NCBI GenBank assembly: GCA_905193085.1 | Contig: CAJJNI010000079.1 | Coordinates: 1 to 9,988 of the forward strand | Reading direction: 5' to 3' | DNA: 9,988 nt | From: an uncultured Lachnospiraceae bacterium | GTDB taxonomy: Bacteria > Bacillota > Clostridia > Lachnospirales > Lachnospiraceae | Part shown: one piece after another, positions 1-6,610 of the stretch | Layout of the letters: each line of letters opens with the position of its first letter | Numbering within the stretch: position 1 is the stretch's first letter | Made by a program: the position numbers and the translations under genes | Notes under the pieces: generated by a model | The model's input: only the letters and a program-made list of their open reading frames with translations | Databases searched by the model: none | What the model was told of the DNA's origin: nothing

Positions 1-1
1 T

Positions 2-2638
2 ATGGCAAAAGCCGCAGGCCTGTCGGCCCGGCGCCTGGGACGCAGGAACAGATTAGATGCACTTACAAAAGTCGGTCTTAAAGACCATATCAACAAAAGA
101 CCTAACCAGTTATCAGGCGGACAGATGCAGAGAGTTGCAATTGCAAGAGCGATTGTAAATGACCCTGATATTCTGCTTGCAGATGAACCTACAGGTGCAC
201 TTGATACAAACACATCTATCCAGATAATGGAATTATTAAAAGATATAGCCAAAGACAGGCTTATCATTATGGTAACTCATAATCCTGAACTGGCAAAACA
301 GTATTCTACAAGAATAATAAAACTTCTTGATGGTAATGTAATAGACGATACAATGCCTTATGAGGCAGAAGCTGTAGAAGAGAAAAAGGAAAAGAAAAAA
401 CGCTTAAGTTCCATGTCACTTATGACAGCCTTTTCATTAAGCATGAAAAATCTTTTAACAAAGAAGGGCAGAACTTTTCTTGCCGCTTTTGCAGGTTCAA
501 TCGGTATTATCGGTATTGCACTTATTTTATCATTATCCAATGGAATACAGGAGTATATCAATAAAGTAGAAGAAGACACCCTTTCAGCATATCCTATAAC
601 TATAGAAGAAAAAACTATGGATATGACAGGTCTTATGGAAATAATGGCGGGGGACAACAAAATTGAAGAGCATAAAAAAGATAAAGTATACTCACAGAAT
701 ATGATGGGTAAGGTGCTTTCTTCACTTGTTTCAGAAGTACAGACCAATAATCTTAAGGATTTTAAAACATGGCTTGATACAAACGATGAAGTACAGGCTG
801 CTACATCTGATATAATGTATTCTTATGGGACAACTCTTGATATTTATTTACAGGGTGATGATAAAAATATTCAGGTAAATCCGTTTGATATGTGGCAGTT
901 TTACGGTATGTCATCATCTGATGCGTCAGAAAGTTCGGTAATGAGCAGCTACAACAGCATGTTTGGTAATTCAATGATGAGCGAGACATGGGCACAGATG
1001 CCGGATAATGAGGAAATGATGAAATCACAGTTTGAGGTAATTGCCGGTGAATGGGCTGATGATTATGACGAATGTATGCTTGTTGTTGATGAAAATAATG
1101 AAATTTATGATTTAACTTTATATGCATTAGGACTTGAAGATTCATCACAGCTTGAGACTTTGATGGCAGATGCCCTAAAGAGTGCTGATGAGGGCACAGA
1201 TATTGATATAGACATAGAAAGTAAAAGCTTTGATTATGATGATATTTTAGGCCTTTCCTATAAACTTGTATTGCCTACAGACTGTTATGAACACAATGAG
1301 AAAACAGGAAAATGGGATTATATGGGCGATAACGAAGAATATATGAAAAGTGTTATCGAAAATTCCATGGACATAAAGATTTCAGGTATTATCAGGGTAA
1401 AAGAAGATGCAATGTCTACATCTGTAAAATCAGGAACAATTGCATATACAAAGGCATTGACAGAAAGATTTATTGAAGAAGTAAATGCAAGTGATATTGT
1501 AAAAGAGCAAAAAGCTGATAAGACAAAAGATGTATTTACAGGACTTCCGTTTTCAGATGGTACAGAAGTTAATTATTCGAATGAAGAAAAGGCTTCAATG
1601 ATTATGAATTATTTTTCCGGTTTAACTTCTATGGAAAAATCATCAACTTATCTTGATATTATGTCAACGCCTTCTGATGAGACAGTAAATGCTGCGTATG
1701 AGCAGATGAATGCACAGTGTCCTGACAGAGCTTCAAAGATTGCATTTATGCAGCAGGCAATGGAGAAGTCCGGCGAAGAAGGAATGGACATGCAGACTAT
1801 GTCTTCATATTTTGACAATATGAGTGATGAAGACATAGACAGCGCATTTAAGAAAATGGCAGAAGAAATAACTAAGGCAAATGTAAGTTCACAGGCACAG
1901 CAGCAGTTTTCACAGCTTACTACAGACCAGGCAGCAGCAGGCTTTGACAGTTATTTGGCAGGCTTGTCAGTAGATGAGCAGGCAGAATTATTTGATTCAT
2001 ATATGCCGGCAACTGTTTCTGAATCAACTTATGACGATAACATTAATAAGTTAAATTCAGTAAATTTAGATGAGCCTAAGTCAATAGATATTTATGCAAA
2101 TTCATTTGAAAATAAAGATAAGCTCAAAGATTTAATAGATGAATACAACAAAGGTGTTGAAAAAGAAGAAGATGAGATAACTTATACAGACCTTGTCGGA
2201 ATGATGATGTCATCTCTTTCACAGATGGTTGATATTGTGTCATATGTGCTTATAGCATTTGTTGCAATTTCACTTATTGTTTCATCAATAATGATTGCGA
2301 TAATCACTTATATATCTGTTTTAGAGAGAACAAAAGAAATTGGTATTCTTCGTTCTGTAGGTGCTTCTAAGAAAGATGTAAGCCATGTGTTTACAGCAGA
2401 GACGGTTATAGAAGGTCTTGTATCAGGACTTATTGGAATTGGAATTACACTTATATTAAATATACCGATTAACATTGTTGTCAAAAAGCTGACTGATGTA
2501 TCAGGTATATCAAAACTTCCGGTTGCGGGAGCTGTTATTCTTATAATTATAAGTGTACTCTTAACACTTATTGCAGGCTTCTTTCCATCAAGAATGGCTG
2601 CAAAGAGAGACCCTGTAGAAGCTTTAAGAAGTGAATAA
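2..2638 (+). CDS. ABC transporter, fused ATPase-permease of MacB/FtsX type (5' partial)
   Basis: This is an ATP-driven membrane protein with an N-terminal nucleotide-binding domain fused to a MacB/FtsX-like permease. Numbered from the ATG at 2, the signature LSGGQ is at 37-41, Walker B ILLADE at 57-62, the D-loop GALD at 65-68 and the switch histidine at 93. A charged linker follows, then TM1 (about 158-180), an extracytoplasmic domain of about 560 residues, and three C-terminal helices (about 748-771, 798-822, 842-860). The protein ends in the family's basic tail, with DPVEALRSE last. Walker A and the Q-loop are absent, so the gene begins upstream and the ATG at 2 is not the true start. The external domain is acidic, rich in Met and Ser, and far larger than the roughly 220 residues typical of MacB. 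Substrate is unknown; related Gram-positive proteins are implicated in peptide or antibiotic export or in envelope signalling. Residues 2-13 are GC-rich and poorly matched to the family (see findings). Confidence 0.93.
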   Translation: MAKAAGLSARRLGRRNRLDALTKVGLKDHINKRPNQLSGGQMQRVAIARAIVNDPDILLADEPTGALDTNTSIQIMELLKDIAKDRLIIMVTHNPELAKQYSTRIIKLLDGNVIDDTMPYEAEAVEEKKEKKKRLSSMSLMTAFSLSMKNLLTKKGRTFLAAFAGSIGIIGIALILSLSNGIQEYINKVEEDTLSAYPITIEEKTMDMTGLMEIMAGDNKIEEHKKDKVYSQNMMGKVLSSLVSEVQTNNLKDFKTWLDTNDEVQAATSDIMYSYGTTLDIYLQGDDKNIQVNPFDMWQFYGMSSSDASESSVMSSYNSMFGNSMMSETWAQMPDNEEMMKSQFEVIAGEWADDYDECMLVVDENNEIYDLTLYALGLEDSSQLETLMADALKSADEGTDIDIDIESKSFDYDDILGLSYKLVLPTDCYEHNEKTGKWDYMGDNEEYMKSVIENSMDIKISGIIRVKEDAMSTSVKSGTIAYTKALTERFIEEVNASDIVKEQKADKTKDVFTGLPFSDGTEVNYSNEEKASMIMNYFSGLTSMEKSSTYLDIMSTPSDETVNAAYEQMNAQCPDRASKIAFMQQAMEKSGEEGMDMQTMSSYFDNMSDEDIDSAFKKMAEEITKANVSSQAQQQFSQLTTDQAAAGFDSYLAGLSVDEQAELFDSYMPATVSESTYDDNINKLNSVNLDEPKSIDIYANSFENKDKLKDLIDEYNKGVEKEEDEITYTDLVGMMMSSLSQMVDIVSYVLIAFVAISLIVSSIMIAIITYISVLERTKEIGILRSVGASKKDVSHVFTAETVIEGLVSGLIGIGITLILNIPINIVVKKLTDVSGISKLPVAGAVILIIISVLLTLIAGFFPSRMAAKRDPVEALRSE

Positions 2639-2674
2639 TTTTACTGTATTGTCAGGGAAAATTATTGCACTGTT

Positions 2675-2680
2675 AAGGAG
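2675..2680 (+). promoter_or_regulatory. Ribosome binding site deciding the lipoprotein start
   Basis: AAGGAG lies 10 nt before the ATG at 2691. An in-frame GTG at 2631 would give a protein 20 residues longer, but it has no good Shine-Dalgarno sequence. It would also place an extra, atypical segment ahead of a well-formed lipoprotein signal peptide. The ATG is therefore preferred. Confidence 0.75.
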
Positions 2681-2690
2681 AAGATTTGGC

Positions 2691-3125
2691 ATGTTAAAAA
2701 ACAATAAAAAAATAAAATCACTGTTTATTCTGGGACTGTTTTTACTGGCATTTGTTTTTACAGGCTGTAAGTCAACAAAGCTTGCAGACTGTTATGATGA
2801 ACAACATGTCAAAGACACAGCAATTGACATTATAAATGATGTCCAGGTGCGTGGCGCAAAAACGGTTCTTGAAGAGAAGATGCGTGATGATTTTATTGAT
2901 AAAATCGATTTAGATGAAATGGACGGTTCATGTAAAAGTTATGTAAGTGGTATAGGCAATTTTCTTGCCTATACCCAGAAGACTGTCATAGGTAAACACT
3001 ATGATGATACAGATGAAGATTTTGCTGTAATTCTTGTTACAGCTACATATGAAGATGGCGAGGTAAATTATACTCTGACATTTGATAAAGATATGAATCT
3101 TGTAGGTTTTTATCCGAAAAATTAA
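2691..3125 (+). CDS. Small DUF3887-type lipoprotein
   Basis: A 144-residue protein predicted to be secreted and lipid-anchored. It has a basic N-terminus (KNNKKIK), a hydrophobic core at about 11-24 and a lipobox-like FTGC with the acceptor cysteine at 26. The mature part is an acidic alpha/beta domain. Its end, with AVILVTATYEDGEVNYTLTF at about 111-130 and then a LVGFY stretch, resembles the C-terminal strands of DUF3887 proteins as I remember them. Two further cysteines (34 and 81) could pair outside the cell. The molecular function of this family is not established. The gene starts 52 nt after the transporter stop and ends 26 nt before addB, with no clear terminator on either side. A role as an accessory or sensor for the transporter is possible but is inference from adjacency only. 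A perfect inverted repeat lies inside the coding sequence at 2949-2975. Confidence 0.82.
   Translation: MLKNNKKIKSLFILGLFLLAFVFTGCKSTKLADCYDEQHVKDTAIDIINDVQVRGAKTVLEEKMRDDFIDKIDLDEMDGSCKSYVSGIGNFLAYTQKTVIGKHYDDTDEDFAVILVTATYEDGEVNYTLTFDKDMNLVGFYPKN
2949..2975. repeat. Perfect 11-bp inverted repeat inside the lipoprotein gene
   Basis: The arms are GGTATAGGCAA (2949-2959) and TTGCCTATACC (2965-2975), separated by the 5-nt loop TTTTC. The match is perfect and would form a stable hairpin in mRNA. It spans codons 87-95 of the lipoprotein. No T-run follows on either strand, so it is not a canonical intrinsic terminator. Presence of the repeat is certain; function is unknown. Confidence 0.9.
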
Positions 3126-3128
3126 AAT
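3100..3128 (+). promoter_or_regulatory. Weak candidate sigma-A promoter for addBA
   Basis: TTGTAG (3100-3105) and TAAAAT (3123-3128) are separated by 17 nt. The -10 box matches the consensus at 5 of 6 positions, but the -35 matches at only 3 of 6. The -10 overlaps the lipoprotein stop codon, so transcription would begin near 3135, just before the addB ribosome binding site. In such AT-rich DNA a match of this quality may be chance. Confidence 0.2.
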
Positions 3129-3140
3129 ATTAAGATGGGC

Positions 3141-3146
3141 AGGAGG
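3141..3146 (+). promoter_or_regulatory. Strong ribosome binding site of addB
   Basis: A full AGGAGG sits 5 nt before the ATG at 3152. This fixes the addB start and suggests efficient translation independent of the upstream gene. Confidence 0.85.
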
Positions 3147-3151
3147 AAGCA

Positions 3152-6100
3152 ATGGCATTACAATTGTATATGGGGAACAGTGGAAGTGGAAAATCACATC
3201 TTCTGTATGAAAAAATCACAGCTTTGTCAGTTAAAAATAAGACCGGTAAATTTATAATTCTTGTGCCGGAACAGTTTACTATGCAGACGCAGAAGCAGAT
3301 TGTTTCAATGAATCAGAATAAAGTAATGATGAATATAGATGTTCTTAGTTTTAACAGACTGGCGTACAGGGTATTTGAAGAACTAGGGTGTGGCAAAACT
3401 CCTGTTATCGATGAAATTGGAAAGACATTTATAGTAAGGAAAGCAGCAACTCAGAACAAAGACAGGCTTAATATATATGGCAGCGGACTTGGAAAAATAG
3501 GTCTTGTAAATGAAATGAAATCACTTATATCAGAGATGCTTCAGTATGATATAGATGAAGAAAAGTTAGATGAGATGATTAAAAATAATGAGTCTGACAA
3601 GCTTTTATGTAATAAGCTTAAAGATATGAAAATTATTTTTAATGCCTTTAATGAGTACAGAAAAGAAAAATATATCACATCAGAAGAGATACTTGATGTC
3701 TTGTACCGTAACATTGAAAAGTCAGAGCTGCTTAGAGGAACAACTATAGTAATTGACGGGTTTACAGGATTTACACCGATTCAGAGAAGGCTTACGGAAA
3801 AACTGATGATGATGTCAAAAGATATGTACATTACGATTTCTTTTGATGCTGCGTACAGAATACATTCTTCATATCCTGATTACAGTCTGTTTTATATGAG
3901 CAGTGTAATGTTAAAAGATATAGAGCGCATGGCAGAGCATACGCAGACAAAAAGACTTAAAGACGTGATTTTTAAAGACAACAGAAGAAGTTCCAACGCA
4001 GCGCTTCTTTGCCTGGAAAAGAATATTTTCCGCTCAAAAATAACACCATATGCACAATCACAGGAATTTATTAATTTGTCAGTATGCAAAAATCCACTTC
4101 AGGAAGTTCTGTTTGCTGCGGGCAAAATTAATTACCTTATAAGGGAGAAAAAATACCGGTTCAGTGATATTGCAGTTGTAACAGGCGATATGGAAGTGTA
4201 TGGGGTATACATAAAATACATTTTTAATAAATACAAAATCAATTGTTTTGTTGACCAGAAGGCAGCAGTTTTAAATCACCCGGCTGCCTCTTTTTTGCGT
4301 TGTGTGATGAGAGTTGTCAGTGAAAATTTTTCATATAAATCTGTAATGTGTTTTATCAGAAATGAATTTTCAGGAATTTCAAAAGATGATGCAGATATGC
4401 TTGATAATTATCTTCTGGCGGCAGGGATAGACAGAAAATCTAAATGGAGTGATAAATTTATTTATCAGACAAGACAGACTGATGTAGAAAAGCTTGAGCA
4501 TTTAAATGAGCTTCGGGAAGAAATTTATAATAAATTATTACCATTTTTTAATGTGTTTTCAAAGAAAACTACTACTATTGTAGAGAAAAGCACTGCTTTA
4601 TTTGAATTTATGTTAAATTTCGATTTACAGAATAAAATAGAGAAAATGGCAGAAGGTTTTGAAGAACACGGAGATTTGTCTTTTGCAAGAGAATATTCAC
4701 AGATTTATAAAGTGATTTTAAATGTTATGGATTCACTTGTTGAACTTCTTGGTGATGAAAAAGTAAGTTCGAAAGAATATGAAAAGCTTCTTGAAGCAGG
4801 TTTTCTTGAACAGAAGGTCGGACTTATTCCGCCGGGTGGTGATGAAGTTGTATTTGGAGACATACAAAGAAGCCGTCTTAGCGAAATTAAGGCATTATTT
4901 GTTCTTGGCGCAAATGACGGGATTATTCCAAAGCATGGCGATGATGCGGGGATATTGTATGATTTTGACCGTAAAATGCTTGAAGAACAGGGAGTTATGT
5001 TATCACCGGGAGCAAGAGAGAAATATTTTAATCAGAAATTTTATCTGTATTTAAATCTTACAAAGCCGAGTGAATATCTGTATTTAAGCTTTTCAAAATC
5101 TAATTCTACAGGTGAAAGCATCAATTCTTCATATCTTGTAGAAGAAATTTTTAATATATTTCCTCAGATTAAAATTGATGATATGGAAGAGAAGATGCTT
5201 AATGCTGATTCTGTTATGTGTTCCAATCAGGGAATAGACTATATTATTTCAAATATAAACAGGTTTAACGCAATGCATCAGGAAGATAAAGAAAAATTCA
5301 TGATGTATTATAAGTATTTTGCTGAAAATGGAAAAGAGCAGATGCTTGATAAATTAAGAGCTGCTTCAAAGCGGAAAGTTTATGATGATAAAATTAAAGC
5401 ATCCGTAGCAAAAGCGTTATATGGAGATGTTTTAGAGGGAAGTGTCACAAGATTTGAGCAGTTTGCAAAGTGCGCATACTCACATTTCCTGAAATATGGC
5501 CTTGTTCTAAGAGAGAGGGAAGAAGCAGGTTTTTACAGTACCGATTTTGGAAATATAATGCATGCACTTCTTGAAAAATATTTTAAACTTCTCAAAGAAA
5601 AAAATATATCATTTGATAATGAAGAAGAATTTGTCTCAGATGAACTTATAGACGCATGTCTTGAAGAGATAATTACAGAATATGGAAATATAGCCATATA
5701 TGCTACTGCAAGGGATAAATATCAGATTACACGAATGAAGAGAATCGCAAAGAGAACGCTCTGGGCATTGCAGAAACAGTTTGCCGCCGGAAAATTCAGC
5801 CCGCAGGATTTGGAAGTTAATTTTAAAACTGTACAGGAAATTTCTCAGAATAAAGATGTAAAGATGGCATTCAAAGGAAGAATTGACAGGGTTGATGTGT
5901 ATGAGACTGACGACAAAGTGTATGTAAAAGTCGTTGATTATAAGACCGGTGCAAATTCATTTAATCTTCTTGGTGTATATTATGGCACATCACTGCAGTT
6001 GATGTTATATCTTGATGAAGCTGTAAAAATAACTGCGGATAAGAAGAAAAATAAAGAAAAGACTGTAATACCGGCAGCAGTATTATATTACAAAATAAAA

Positions 6101-6610
6101 GATCCTTTTATAGAGGCAGAAGATATTGATGAAGAAGCAGTTGATAAAGAAATTTTATCGCAGCTTAAGGTAGATGGTCTTATATCTGAAAAAAAGGAAG
6201 TTTTAGAGGCATTTGATAATAATTTTTCAGAAGTAAATGAAAGTTACAGTTCCTATGTTGTTCCGGTATCCACGAAAAAAGACGGAACAATAGCTGCAAA
6301 ATCAAAAACAACTTTAGAAGAAGATTTTGATATTATATGCAGATATGCCAAAAGAAAAGCTTCTGATATAGGTATGGATATTATAAATGGTTATGTAAAA
6401 CCACAGCCGGCACTTGCTTTAGATGAGAGGATATGCGAATTTTGTGATTATCACAGCATATGCAGGTTTAACCCGGATATATCAGATATAAAAGAAACAC
6501 CAAAAATAGCTGAAAATCTTATAGTTGAAGCAATGAAGACAGTCTTATCAGATGGTGATGATACAGACAGTAAAAATAAGGGAGAGGAGGAAAATGCAGA
6601 TGTCGAATAA
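3152..6610 (+). CDS. addB: ATP-dependent helicase/nuclease subunit B (AddB)
   Basis: AddB is the partner of AddA in the helicase-nuclease that processes double-strand DNA ends for RecA-mediated repair. In studied AddAB enzymes AddB recognises Chi and cuts one strand. The 1152-residue length is normal for Firmicutes (about 1160). Walker A GNSGSGKS is at 8-15. At the usual helicase motif II position there is instead the AddB-type VIDGFTGF around D202, without an acidic DE pair, fitting a subunit that is not the motor. The AddB hallmark QRSRLSEIKALFVLGANDG is at 572-590. The C-terminal PD-(D/E)XK nuclease is intact: GRIDR with D912, VVDYKTG with D929 and K931, and Q949xxxY953. Cys774 plus C1095-x2-C1098-x5-C1104 form the iron-sulfur staple around the nuclease. 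An acidic tail of about 48 residues follows. The start follows a strong AGGAGG, and the 3' end overlaps addA, implying translational coupling. Confidence 0.97.
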   Translation: MALQLYMGNSGSGKSHLLYEKITALSVKNKTGKFIILVPEQFTMQTQKQIVSMNQNKVMMNIDVLSFNRLAYRVFEELGCGKTPVIDEIGKTFIVRKAATQNKDRLNIYGSGLGKIGLVNEMKSLISEMLQYDIDEEKLDEMIKNNESDKLLCNKLKDMKIIFNAFNEYRKEKYITSEEILDVLYRNIEKSELLRGTTIVIDGFTGFTPIQRRLTEKLMMMSKDMYITISFDAAYRIHSSYPDYSLFYMSSVMLKDIERMAEHTQTKRLKDVIFKDNRRSSNAALLCLEKNIFRSKITPYAQSQEFINLSVCKNPLQEVLFAAGKINYLIREKKYRFSDIAVVTGDMEVYGVYIKYIFNKYKINCFVDQKAAVLNHPAASFLRCVMRVVSENFSYKSVMCFIRNEFSGISKDDADMLDNYLLAAGIDRKSKWSDKFIYQTRQTDVEKLEHLNELREEIYNKLLPFFNVFSKKTTTIVEKSTALFEFMLNFDLQNKIEKMAEGFEEHGDLSFAREYSQIYKVILNVMDSLVELLGDEKVSSKEYEKLLEAGFLEQKVGLIPPGGDEVVFGDIQRSRLSEIKALFVLGANDGIIPKHGDDAGILYDFDRKMLEEQGVMLSPGAREKYFNQKFYLYLNLTKPSEYLYLSFSKSNSTGESINSSYLVEEIFNIFPQIKIDDMEEKMLNADSVMCSNQGIDYIISNINRFNAMHQEDKEKFMMYYKYFAENGKEQMLDKLRAASKRKVYDDKIKASVAKALYGDVLEGSVTRFEQFAKCAYSHFLKYGLVLREREEAGFYSTDFGNIMHALLEKYFKLLKEKNISFDNEEEFVSDELIDACLEEIITEYGNIAIYATARDKYQITRMKRIAKRTLWALQKQFAAGKFSPQDLEVNFKTVQEISQNKDVKMAFKGRIDRVDVYETDDKVYVKVVDYKTGANSFNLLGVYYGTSLQLMLYLDEAVKITADKKKNKEKTVIPAAVLYYKIKDPFIEAEDIDEEAVDKEILSQLKVDGLISEKKEVLEAFDNNFSEVNESYSSYVVPVSTKKDGTIAAKSKTTLEEDFDIICRYAKRKASDIGMDIINGYVKPQPALALDERICEFCDYHSICRFNPDISDIKETPKIAENLIVEAMKTVLSDGDDTDSKNKGEEENADVE
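4260..4296 (+). other. Terminator-like hairpin inside addB
   Basis: AGGCAGC (4260-4266) and GCTGCCT (4283-4289) can form a 7-bp stem with a 16-nt loop. One base later comes TTTTTT (4291-4296). The shape resembles an intrinsic terminator, but it lies inside the open addB reading frame. The long loop and short stem make efficient termination unlikely, especially while ribosomes are translating. The sequence is certain; any role is speculative. Confidence 0.25.
6581..6590 (+). promoter_or_regulatory. Ribosome binding site of addA, inside the end of addB
   Basis: GGAGAGGAGG holds two overlapping Shine-Dalgarno matches. AGGAGG (6585-6590) is 9 nt before the ATG at 6600 but only 3 nt before the ATG at 6594. 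GGAG (6581-6584) is 9 nt before the 6594 ATG. The purine-rich block encodes the acidic end of AddB, so the two genes share this segment. Confidence 0.8.

Noticed and set aside
358..1148. Antisense open frames opposite the transporter gene.
   Set aside because: They lack ribosome binding sites and recognisable domains, have low-complexity translations, and lie opposite a gene with clear family motifs.
2649..2680. Possible promoter with TTGTCA as -35 before the lipoprotein gene.
   Set aside because: No acceptable -10 box sits 16-18 nt downstream; the best candidates match only about half the consensus.
2631..2690. Longer lipoprotein form from the GTG at 2631, overlapping the transporter stop.
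   Set aside because: There is no good ribosome binding site upstream, and the extra 20 residues precede a complete lipoprotein signal peptide that starts naturally at 2691 after AAGGAG.
4779..5054. A 91-codon same-strand frame within addB, and a similar one at 9634-9864 within addA.
   Set aside because: Both are out-of-frame shadows. The main frame carries conserved AddB and AddA sequence through them without interruption.
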